Position numbers and translations under genes: made by a program
The notes under the pieces: generated by a model
Told to the model about the DNA's origin: nothing
The model's database searches: none
The model's input: the letters and a program-made list of their open reading frames with translations, nothing else
NCBI GenBank assembly: GCA_036172665.1
Contig: JAYKNF010000014.1
Coordinates: 2,345,001 to 2,409,000 of the forward strand
Length of the DNA stretch: 64,000 nt
Reading direction: 5' to 3'
Source: Prosopocoilus inquinatus
Taxonomy: Eukaryota > Arthropoda > Insecta > Coleoptera > Lucanidae
In this document: in pieces, positions 26,489-38,403 of the stretch
Layout: the number at the start of each line of letters is the position of its first letter
How positions within the stretch are numbered: position 1 is the stretch's first letter

Positions 26489-27680
26489 GTGTTTCGTTTA
26501 AAACTATTTCCAGCTCCTGCTGCGTCCAAAAACTTTGTATCTCACATCAGACTTACTGGAGTCCATCCAAACGTCAGATAACATGTTAGATAAGTAAGGA
26601 TCGTTTAGATACATCACAGGAACAACGCTAATAGGTGGTGTTTCGTTCAAAACTATTTCCAGCTTCTGCTGCTTCCGAAATCTTTGTATTTCTCATCAGA
26701 GTTACTGGAGTCCATCCAAACGTCAAATAACATGATAGATGAGTAAGGATCGATTATATACATCACAGGAACAACGCTAATACGTGTTGTTTCGTTTAAA
26801 ACTATTTCCAGCTTCTGCTGCGTCCGAAAACGTCGTATCTCACATTAGAGTTACTTGAGTCCATCGAAACGTCAAATAACATAGTAGCTAAGTAAGGATC
26901 GATTAGATACATCACAGGAACAACGCTAATGCGTGTTGTTTCGTTTAAAACTATTTCCAGCTTCTGCTGCGTCCGAAAACGTATCTCACATCAGTGCTAC
27001 TGGAGTCCATCGAAACGCCAAATAACATGATAGATAAGTAAGGATCGATTAGATACAGCACAGGAACAACGCTAATACGTGTTGTTTCGTTTAAAACTAT
27101 TTCCAGCTTCGGCTGCGTCCGAGAACTTCGTATCTCAAGTCAGGGTTACTGGAGTCCATCCAAACGTCAAATAACATGATAGATAAGTAAGGATCGATTA
27201 GATACATCACAGGAACAACGCTAATGCATGTTGTTTCGTTTAAAACTATTTCTAGCTTCAGCTGCGTCCGAGAACTTCGTATCTCACATCTAAGTTACTG
27301 GAGTCCATCGTAACGCCAAATAACATGATAGATGAGTAAGGATCGATTAGATACATCACAGGAACAACGCTAATGCATGTTGTTTCGTTTAAAACTATTT
27401 CTAGCTTCAGCTGCGTCCGAGAACTTCGTATCTCACATCTAAGTTACTGGAGTCCATCGTAACGCCAAATAACATGATAGATGAGTAAGGATCGATTAGA
27501 TACATCACAGGAACAACGCTAATGCGTGTTGTTTCGTTTAAAACTATTTCCAGCTTCTGCTGCGTCCGAGAACTTCGTATCTCACGTCAGGGTTACTGGA
27601 GTCCATCCAAACGTCAAATAACATGATAGATAAGTAAGGATCGATTAGATACAGCACAGGAACAACGCTAATACGTGTTG
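26489..27680 (+). repeat. Higher-order segment with doubled GCATG monomer
   Basis: This segment matches about 39748-40939 at offset about 13256-13259 and also 46.6-47.8 kb. It shares CAGATAACATG (26573, 39829, 46683), ACTTGAGTCC, CATAGTAGCT, CAAGTCAGGG (27133, 40392, 47246) and two adjacent copies of the GCATG/TTTCTAGC/ATCGTAACGCC monomer. A 3-bp loss in GAAAACGTATC at about 26979 is private to this copy. Confidence 0.8.
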
Positions 27681-27904
27681 TTTCGTTTAATACTATTTCC
27701 AGCTTCTGCTGCGTCCGGAAACGTCGTATCTCACATCAGAGTTACTGGAGTCCATCGAAACGTCAAATAACATGATAGATGAGTAAGGATCGATTAGATA
27801 CATCACAGGAACAACGCTAATGCGTGTTGTTTCGTTTAAAACTATTTCCAGCTCCTGCTGCGTCCGAAAACGTCGTATCTCACATCAGAGTTACTGGAGT
27901 TAAT

Positions 27905-29262
27905 CCAAACGTCAAATAACATGATAGATAAGTAAGGATCGATTAGATACAGCACAGGAACAACGCTAATACGTGTTGTTTCGTTTCAAACTATTTCCAG
28001 CTCCTGCTGCGTCCAAAAACTTTGTATCTCACATCAGACTTACTGGAGTGTATCCAAACGTTAAATAACATGTTAGATAAGTAAGGATCGTTTAGATACA
28101 TCACAGGAACAACGCTAATAGGTGTTGTTTCGTTCAAAACTATTTCCAGCTTCTGCTGCGTCCGAAATCTTTGTATCTCTCATCCTAGTTACTGGAGTCC
28201 ATCCAAACGTCAAATAACATGATAGATGAGTAAGGATCGATTAGATACATCACAGGAACAACGCTAATACGTGTTGTTTCGTTTAATACTATTTCCAGCT
28301 TCTGCTGCGTCCGGAAACGTCGTATCTCACATCAGAGTTACTGGAGTCCATCGAAACGTCAAATAACATGATAGATGAGTAAGGATCGATTAGATACATC
28401 ACAGGAACAACGCTAATGCGTGTTGTTTCGTTTAAAACTATTTCCAGCTCCTGCTGCGTCCCAAAACTTTGTATTTCACATCAGACTCACTGGAGTCCAC
28501 CCGAACGTCAAATAACATGATAGATGAGTAAGGATCGATTAGATACATCACAGGAACAACGCTAATACGTGTTGTTTCGTTTAAAACTATTTCCAGCTTC
28601 TGCTGCGTCCGAAAACTTCGTATCTCACATCAGAGTTACTGGAGTCCATCGAAACGTCAAATAACATGATAGATAAGTAAGTATCGATTAGATACAGCAC
28701 AGGAAAAACGCTAATACGTGTTGTTTCGTTTAAAACTATTTCCAGCTCCTGCTGCGTCCAAAAACTTTGTATCTCACATCAGACTTACTGGAGTGTATCC
28801 AAACGTTAAATAACATGTTAGATAAGTAAGGATCGTTTAGATACATCACAGGAACAACGCTAATAGGTGTTGTTTCGTTCAAAAGTATTTCCAGCTTCTG
28901 CTGCGTCCGAAATCTTTGTATCTCTCATCCTAGTTACTGGAGTCCATCCAAACGTCAAGTAACATGATAGATGAGTAAGGATCGATTAGATACATCACAG
29001 GAACAACGCTAATACGTGTTGTTTCGTTTAATACTATTTCCAGCTTCTGCTGCGTCCGGAAACGTCGTATCTCACATCAGAGTTACTGGAGTCCATCGAA
29101 ACGTCAAATAACATGATAGATAAGTAAGTATCGATTAGATACAGCACAGGAACAACGCTAATACGTGTTGTTTCGTTTAAAACTATTTCCAGCTCCTGCT
29201 GCGTCCAAAAACTTTGTATCTCACATCAGAGTTACTGGAGTCCATCCAAACGTCAAATAACA
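27905..29262 (+). repeat. Higher-order block G, copy 1 (9 monomers)
   Basis: This block recurs at 42505-43862 (offset 14600, 98 monomers minus 2 bp) and again at 50402-51759. Private shared changes are GTTTCAAAC, CACCCGAACG (28500, 43100, 50997), GGAAAAACGC and GTCAAGTAACATG. The later copies carry GAGTATATCC where this one has GAGTGTATCC, so those two are closest to each other. Confidence 0.85.
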
Positions 29263-31045
29263 TGTTAGATAAGTAAGGATCGTTTAGATACATCACAGGA
29301 ACAACGCTAATAGGTGGTGTATCGTTCAAAAGTATTTCCAGCTTCTGCTGCTTCCGAAATCTTTGTATCTCTCATCAGAGTTACTGGAGTCCACACAAAC
29401 GTCAAATAACATGATAGATGAGTAAGGATCGATTAGATACATCACAGGAACAACGCTAATACGTGTTGTTTCGTTTAAAACTATTTCCAGCTTCTGCTGC
29501 GTCCGAAAACGTCGTATCTCACATCAGAGTTACTGGAGTTAATCCAAACGTCAAATAACATGATAGATAAGTAAGGATCGATTAGATACAGCACAGGAAC
29601 AACGCTAATACGTGTTGTTTCGTTTAAAACTATTTCCAGCTCCTGCTGCGTCCAAAAAATTTGTATCTCACATCAGAGTTACTGGAGTCCATCCAAACGT
29701 CAAATAACATGATAGATGAGTAAGGATCGATTAGATACATCACAGGAACAACGCTAATACGTGTTGTTTCGTTTAAAACTATTTCCAGCTTCTGCTACGT
29801 CCGAAAACTTCGTATCTCACATCAGAGTTACTGGAGTCCATCGAAACGTCAAATAACATGATAGATAAGTAAGTATCGATTAGATACAGCACAGGAACAA
29901 CGCTAATACGTGTTGTTTCGTTTAACACTATTTCCAGCTCCTGCTGCGTCCAAAAACTTTGTATCTCACATCAGACTTACTGGAGTCCATCCAAACGTCA
30001 AATAACATGTTAGATAAGTAAGGATCGTTTAGATACATCACAGGAACAACGCTAATACGTGTTGTTTCGTTCAAAACTATTTCCAGCTTCTGCTGCGTCC
30101 GATAACTTTGTATCTCACATCAGAGTTACTGGAGTCTGTCCAAAAGTCAAATAACATGATAGATGAGTAAGGATCGATTAGATACATTACAGGAACAACG
30201 CTAATATGTGTTGTTTCGTTTAAAACTATTTCCAGCTCCTGCTGCGTCCCAAAACTTTGTATCTCACATCAGACACACTGGAGTCCATCCAAACGTCAAA
30301 TAACATGTTAGATAAGTAAGGATCGTTTAGATACATCACAGGAACAACGCTAATACGTGTTGTTTCGTTTAAAACTATTTCCAGCTCCTGCTGCGTCCAA
30401 AAACTTTGTATCTCACATCAGACTTACTGGAGTGTATCCAAACGTTAAATAACATGATAGATAAGTAAGGATCGATTATATACAGCACAGGAACAACGCT
30501 AATACGTGGTGTTTCGTTTAAAACTATTTCCAGCTCCTGCTGCGTCCAAAAACTTTGTATCTCACATCAGACTTACTGGAGTCCATCCAAACGTCAGATA
30601 ACATGTTAGATAAGTAAGGATCGTTTAGATACATCACAGGAACAACGCTAATAGGTGGTGTTTCGTTCAAAACTATTTCCAGCTTCTGCTGCTTCCGAAA
30701 TCTTTGTATTTCTCATCAGAGTTACTGGAGTCCATCCAAACGTCAAATAACATGATAGATGAGTAAGGATCGATTATATACATCACAGGAACAACGCTAA
30801 TACGTGTTGTTTCGTTTAAAACTATTTCCAGCTTCTGCTGCGTCCGAAAACGTCGTATCTCACATTAGAGTTACTTGAGTCCATCGAAACGTCAAATAAC
30901 ATAGTAGCTAAGTAAGGATCGATTAGATACATCACAGGAACAACGCTAATGCGTGTTGTTTCGTTTAAAACTATTTCCAGCTTCTGCTGCGTCCGAAAAC
31001 GTCGTATCTCACATCAGAGCTACTGGAGTCCATCGAAACGCCAAA
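29262..31045 (+). repeat. Higher-order block H, copy 1 (12 monomers)
   Basis: This block recurs at 38498-40281 (offset 9236, 62 monomers minus 2 bp). Shared markers are TCCACACAAACG (29390 and 38626), AAAAAATTTG, TGCTACGTCC, GTTTAACAC, GAGTCTGTCC and CAGATAACATG (30593 and 39829). The same series is also present at about 45.4-47.1 kb and 52.5-54.3 kb. Confidence 0.85.
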
Positions 31046-31136
31046 TAACATGATAGATGAGTAAGGATCGATTAGATACATCACAGGAACAACGCTAATG
31101 CATGTTGTTTCGTTTAAAACTATTTCTAGCTTCAGC

Positions 31137-32433
31137 TGCGTCCGGAAACGTCGTATCTCACATCAGAGTTACTGGAGTCCATCGAAACGTCAAATAACAT
31201 GATAGATGAGTAAGGATCGATTAGATACATCACAGGAACAACGCTAATGCCTGTTGCTTCGTTTAAAACTATTTCCAGCTTCTGCTGCGTCCGAGAACTT
31301 CGTATCTCACGTCAGGGTTACTGGAGTCCATCCAAACGTCAAATAACATGATAGATAAGTAAGGATCGATTAGATACAGCACAGGAACAACGCTAATACG
31401 TGTTGTTTCGTTTAAAACTATTTCCAGCTCCTGCTGCGTCCCAAAACTTTGTATCTCACATCAGGCACACTGGAGTCCATCCAAACGTCAAATAACATGT
31501 TAGATAAGTAAGGATCCTTTAGATACATCACAGGAACAACGCTAATAGGTGGTGTATCGTTCAAAAGTATTTCCAGCTTCTGCTGCGTCCGAAATCTTTG
31601 TATCTCTCATCAGAGTTACTGGAGTCCACTCAAACGTCAAATAACATGATAGATGAGTAAGGATCGATTAGATACATCACAGGAACAACGCTAATACGTG
31701 TTGTTTCGTTTAAAACTATTTCCAGCTTCTGCTGCGTCCGAAAACGTCGTATCTCACATCAGAGTTACTGGAGTTAATCCAAACGTCAAATAACATGATA
31801 GATAAGTAAGGATCGATTAGACACAGCACAGGAACAACGCTAATACGTGTTGTTTCGTTTAAAACTATTTCCAGCTCCTGCTGCGTCCAAAAACTTTGTA
31901 TCTCACATCAGACTTACTGGAGTCCATCCAAACGTCAAATAACATGTTAGATAAGTAAGGATCGTTTAGATACATCACAGGAACAACGCTAATAGGTGGT
32001 GTTTCGTTCAAAACTATTTCCAGCTTCTGCTGCTTACGAAATCTTTGTATTTCTCATCAGAGTTACTGGAGTCCATCCAAACGTCAAATAACATGATAGA
32101 TGAGTAAGGATCGATTATATACATCACAGGAACAACGCTAATACGTGTTGTTTCGTTTAAAACTATTTCCAGCTTCTGCTGCGTCCGAAAACGTCGTATC
32201 TCACATTAGAGTTACTGGAGTCCATCGAAACGTCAAATAACATAGTAGCTAAGTAAGGATCGATTAGATACATCACAGGAACAACGCTAATGCGTGTTGT
32301 TTCGTTTAAAACTATTTCCAGCTTCTGCTGCGTCCGAAAACGTCGTATCCCACATCAGAGCTACTGGAGTCCATCGAAACGCCAAATAACATGATAGATA
32401 AGTAAGGATCGATTAGATACAGCACAGGAACAA
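31137..32433 (+). repeat. Left-type island inside the right-type half of the array
   Basis: This stretch matches 19967-21263 at offset 11170 (75 monomers minus 5 bp) and the equivalent part of blocks A and E. It carries CAGGCACAC, GATTAGACACAGC and GCTTACGAAATC, subtypes otherwise found before about 23 kb, while its neighbours use GCTTCCGAAATC. GATCCTTTAG near 31515 is private. Inferred origin is copying of about nine monomers from a left-type region. Confidence 0.8.
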
Positions 32434-33484
32434 CGCTAATACGTGTTGTTTCGTTTAAAACTATTTCCAGCTTCGGCTGCGTCCGAGAACTTCGTATCTC
32501 AAGTCAGGGTTACTGGAGTCCATCCAAACGTCAAATAACATGATAGATAAGTAAGGATCGATTAGATACATCACAGGAACAACGCTAATGCATGTTGTTT
32601 CGTTTAAAACTATTTCTAGCTTCAGCTGCGTCCGAGAACTTCGTATCTCACATCTAAGTTACTGGAGTCCATCGTAACGCCAAATAACATGATAGATGAG
32701 TAAGGATCGATTAGATACATCACAGGAACAACGCTAATGCGTGTTGTTTCGTTTAAAACTATTTCCAGCTTCTGCTGCGTCCGAGAACTTCGTATCTCAC
32801 GTCAGGGTTACTGGAGTCCATCCAAACGTCAAATAACATGATAGATAAGTAAGGATCGATTAGATACAGCACAGGAACAACGCTAATACGTGTTGTTTCG
32901 TTTAAAACTATTTCCAGCTCCTGCTGCGTCCAAAAACTTTGTATCTCACATCAGACTTACTGGAGTGTATCCAAACGTTAAATAACATGTTAGATAAGTA
33001 AGGATCGTTTAGATACATCACAGGAACAACGCTAATAGGTGTTGTTTCGTTCAAAACTATTTCCAGCTTCTGCTGCGTCCGAAATCTTTCTATCTCTCAT
33101 CCTAGTTACTGGAGTCCATCCAAACGTCAAATAACATGATAGATGAGTAAGGATCGATTAGATACATCACAGGAACAACGCTAATACGTGTTGTTTCGTT
33201 TAATACTATTTCCAGCTTCTGCTGCGTCCGGAAACGTCGTATCTCACATCAGAGTTACTGGAGTCCATCGAAACGTCAAATAACGTGATAGATGAGTAAG
33301 GATCGATTAGATACATCACAGGAACAACGCTAATGCGTGTTGTTTCGTTTAAAACTATTTCCAGCTCCTGCTGCGTCCCAAAACTTTGTATCTCACATCA
33401 GACTCACTGGAGTCCACCCAAACGTCAAATAACATGATAGATGAGTAAGGATCGATTAGATACATCACAGGAACAACGCTAATA

Positions 33485-36400
33485 CGTGTTGTTTCGTTTA
33501 AAACTATTTCCAGCTTCTGCTGCGTCCGAAAACGTCGTATCTCATATCAGAGTTACTGGAGTCCATCCAAACGTCAAATAACATGATAGATAAGTAAGGA
33601 TCGATTAGATACAGCACAGGAACAACGCTAATACGTGTTGTTTCGTTTAAAACTATTTCCAGCTCCTGCTGCGTCCAAAAACTTTGTATCTCACATCAGA
33701 GTTACTGGAGTCCATCCAAACGTCAAATAACATGATAGATGAGTAAGGATCGATTAGATACATCACCGGAACAACGCTAATACGTGTTGTTTCGTTTAAA
33801 ACTATTTCCAGCTTCTGCTGCGTCCGAAAACTTCGTATCTCACATCAGAGTTACTGGAGTCCATCGAAACGTCAAATAACATGATAGATAAGTAAGTATC
33901 GATTAGATACAGCACAGGAACAACGCTAATACGTGTTGTTTCGTTTAAAACTATTTCCAGCTCCTGCTGCGTCCAAAAACTTTGTATCTCACATCAGACT
34001 TACTGGAGTGTATCCAAACGTTAAATAACATGTTAGATAAGTAAGGATCGTTTAGATACATCACAGGAACAACGCTAATAGGTGTTGTTTCGTTCAAAAC
34101 TATTTCCAGCTTCTGCTGCGTCCGAAATCTTTCTATCTCTCTTCCTAGTTACTGGAGTCCATCCAAACGTCAAATAACATGATAGATGAGTAAGGATCGA
34201 TTAGATACATCACAGGAACAACGCTAATACGTGTTGTTTCGTTTAATACTATTTCCAGCTTCTGCTGCGTCCGGAAACGTCGTATCTCACATCAGAGTTA
34301 CTGGAGTCCATCGAAACGTCAAATAACATGATAGATGAGTAAGGATCGATTAGATACATCACAGGAACAACGCTAATGCCTGTTGCTTCGTTTAAAACTA
34401 TTTCCAGCTTCTGCTGCGTCCGAGAACTTCGTATCTCACGTCAGGGTTACTGGAGTCCATCCAAACGTCAAATAACATGATAGATAAGTAAGGATCGATT
34501 AGATACAGCACAGGAACAACGCTAATACGTGTTGTTTCGTTTAAAACTATTTCCAGCTCCTGCTGCGTCCCAAAACTTTGTATCTCACATCAGGCACACT
34601 GGAGTCCATCCAAACGTCAAATAACATGTTAGATAAGTAAGGATCGTTTAGATACATCACAGGAACAACGCTAATAGGTGGTGTATCGTTCAAAAGTATT
34701 TCCAGCTTCTGCTGCGTCCGAAATCTTTGTATCTCTCATCAGAGTTACTGGAGTCCACTCAAACGTCAAATAACATGATAGATGAGTAAGGATCGATTAG
34801 ATACATCACAGGAACAACGCTAATACGTGTTGTTTCGTTTAAAACTATTTCCAGCTTCTGCTGCGTCCGAAAACGTCGTATCTCACATCAGAGTTACTGG
34901 AGTTAATCCAAACGTCAAATAACATGATGGATAAGTAAGGATCGATTAGATACAGCACAGGAACAACGCTAATACGTGTTGTTTCGTTTAAAACTATTTC
35001 CAGCTCCTGCTGCGTCCAAAAACTTTGTATCTCACATCAGAGTTACTGGAGTCCATCGAAACGTCAAATAACATGATAGATAAGTAAGTATCGATTAGAT
35101 ACAGCACAGGAACAACGCTAATACGTGTTGTTTCGTTTAACACTATTTCCAGCTCCTGCTGCGTCCAAAAACTTTGTATCTCACATCAGACTTACTGGAG
35201 TCCATCCAAACGTCAAATAACATGTTAGATAAGTAAGGATCGTTTAGATACATCACAGGAACAACGCTAATACGTGTTGTTTCGTTCAAAACTATTTCCA
35301 GCTTCTGCTGCGTCCGATAACTTTGTGTCTCACATCAGAGTTACTGGAGTCTGTCCAAACGTCAAATAACATGATAGATGAGTAAGGATCGATTAGATAC
35401 ATTACAGGAACAACGCTAATATGTGTTGTTTCGATTAAAACTATTTCCAGCTCCTGCTGCGTCCCAAAACTTTGTATCTCACATCAGACACACTGGAGTC
35501 CATCCAAACGTCAAATAACATGTTAGATAAGTAAGGATCGTTTAGATACACCACAGGAACAATGCTAATACGTGTTGTTTCGTTTAAAACTATTTCCAGC
35601 TCCTGCTGCGTCCAAAAACTTTGTATCTCACATCAGACTTACTGGAGTGTATCCAAACGTTAAATAACATGATAGATAAGTAAGGATCGATTAGGTACAG
35701 CACAGGAACAACGCTAATACGTGGTGTTTCGTTTAAAACTATTTCCAGCTCCTGCTGCGTCCAAAAACTTTGTATCTCACATCAGACATACTGGAGTCCA
35801 TCCAAACGTCAAATAACATGTTAGATAAGTAAGGATCGTTTAGATACATCACAGGAACAACGCTAATAGGTGGTGTTTCGTTCAAAACTATTTCCAGCTT
35901 CTGCTGCTTCCGAAATCTTTGTATTTCTCATCAGAGTTACTGGAGTCCATCCAAACGTCAAATAACATGATAGATGAGTAAGGATCGATTATATACATCA
36001 CAGGAACAACGCTAATACGTGTTGTTTCGTTTAAAACTATTTCCAGCTTCTGCTGCGTCCGAAAACGTCGTATCTCACATTAGAGTTACTGGAGTCCATC
36101 GAAACGTCAAATAACATAGTAGCTAAGTAAGGATCGATTAGATACATCACAGGAACAACGCTAGTGCGTGTTGTTTCGTTTAAAACTATTTCCAGCTTCT
36201 GCTGCGTCCGAAAACGTCGTATCTCACATCAGAGCTACTGGAGTCCATCGAAACGCCAAATAACATGATAGATAAGTAAGGATCGATTAGATACAGCACA
36301 GGAACAACGCTAATACGTGTTGTTTCGTTTAAAACTATTTCCAGCTTCGGCTGCGTCCGAGAACTTCGTATCTCAAGTCAGGGTTACTGGGGTCCATCCA

Positions 36401-38403
36401 AACGTCAAATAACATGATAGATAAGTAAGGATCGATTAGATACATCACAGGAACAACGCTAATGCATGTTGTTTCGTTTAAAACTATTTCTAGCTTCAGC
36501 TGCGTCCGAGAACTTCGTATCTCACATCTAAGTTACTGGAGTCCATCGTAACGCCAAATAACATGATAGATGAGTAAGGATCGATTAGATACATCACAGG
36601 AACAACGCTAATGCGTGTTGTTTCGTTTAAAACTATTTCCAGCTTCTGCTGCGTCCGAGAACTTCGTATCTCACGTCAGGGTTACTGGAGTCCATCCAAA
36701 CGTCAAATAACATGATAGATAAGTAAGGATCGATTAGATACAGCACAGGAACAACGCTAATACGTGTTGTTTCGTTTCAAACTATTTCCAGCTCCTGCTG
36801 CGTCCAAAAACTTTGTATCTCACATCAGACTTACTGGAGTGTATCCAAACGTTAAATAACATGTTAGATAAGTAAGGATCGTTTAGATACATCACAGGAA
36901 CAACGGTAATAGGTGTTGTTTCGTTCAAAACTATTTCCAGCTTCTGCTGCGTCCGAAATCTTTGTATCTCTCATCCTAGTTACTGGAGTCCATCCAAACG
37001 TCAAATAACATGATAGATGAGTAAGGATCGATTAGATACATCACAGGAACAACGCTAATACGTGTTGTTTCGTTTAATACTATTTCCAGCTTCTGCTGCG
37101 TCCGGAAACGTCGTATCTCACATCAGAGTTACTGGAGTCCATCGAAACGTCAAATAACATGATAGATGAGTAAGGATCGATTAGATACATCACAGGAACA
37201 ACGCTAATGCGTGTTGTTTCGTTTAAAACTATTTCCAGCTCCTGCTGCGTCCCAAAACTTTGTATTTCACATCAGACTCACTGGAGTCCACCCAAACGTC
37301 AAATAACATGATAGATGAGTAAGGATCGATTAGATACATCACAGGAACAACGCTAATACGTGTTGCTTCGTTTAAAACTATTTCCAGCTTCTGCTGCGTC
37401 CGAAAACGTCGTATCTCACATCAGAGTTACTGGAGTCCATCCAAACGTCAAATAACATGATAGATAAGTAAGGATCGATTAGATACAGCACAGGAACAAC
37501 GCTAATACGTGTTGTTTCGTTTAAAACTATTTCCAGCTCCTGCTGCGTCCAAAAACTTTGTATCTCACATCAGAGTTACTGGAGTCCATCCAAACGTCAA
37601 ATAACATGATAGATGAGTAAGGATCGATTAGATACATCACCGGAACAACGCTAATACGTGTTGTTTCGTTTAAAACTATTTCCAGCTTCTGCTGCGTCCG
37701 AAAACTTCGTATCTCACATCAGAGTTACTGGAGTCCATCGAAACGTCAAATAACATGATAGATAAGTAAGTATCGATTAGATACAGCACAGGAACAACGC
37801 TAATACGTGTTGTTTCGTTTAAAACTATTTCCAGCTCCTGCTGCGTCCAAAAACTTTGTATCTCACATCAGACTTACTGGAGTGTATCCAAACGTTAAAT
37901 AACATGTTAGATAAGTAAGGATCGTTTAGATACATCACAGGAACAACGCTAATAGGTGTTGTTTCGTTCAAAACTATTTCCAGCTTCTGCTGCGTCCGAA
38001 ATCTTTGTATCTCATCCTAGTTACTGGAGTCCATCCAAACGTCAAATAACATGATAGATGAGTAAGGATCGATTAGATACATCACAGGAACAACGCTAAT
38101 ACGTGTTGTTTCGTTTAATACTATTTCCAGCTTCTGCTGCGTCCGGAAACGTCGTATCTCACATCAGAGTTACTGGAGTCCATCGAAACGTCAAATAACA
38201 TGATAGATGAGTAAGGATCGATTAGATACATCACAGGAACAACGCTAATGCCTGTTGCTTCGTTTAAAACTATTTCCAGCTTCTGCTGCGTCCGAGAACT
38301 TCGTATCTCACGTCAGGGTTACTGGAGTCCATCCAAACGTCAAATAATATGATAGATAAGTAAGGATCGATTAGATACAGCACAGGAACAACGCTAATAC
38401 GTG
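33485..38403 (+). repeat. Higher-order block F, copy 2 (33 monomers, 4.9 kb)
   Basis: This is the second copy of 21570-26488. Private substitutions include ATGATGGATAAG (about 34927), AACAATGC (about 35562), GATTAGGTACAG (about 35692) and CGCTAGTGCG (about 36161). Its right end switches to the TTTCTTTT subtype at 38407, where copy 1 continues with GTGGTGTTTCG. Confidence 0.9.
38006..38020 (+). other. 2-bp deletion shared by three copies
   Basis: GTATCTCATCCTAG lacks one TC relative to the usual GTATCTCTCATCCTAG. The same short form lies near 26091 and 60206. The three sites fall within matched higher-order copies, so the deletion was copied with the block and is a useful lineage marker. Confidence 0.88.
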
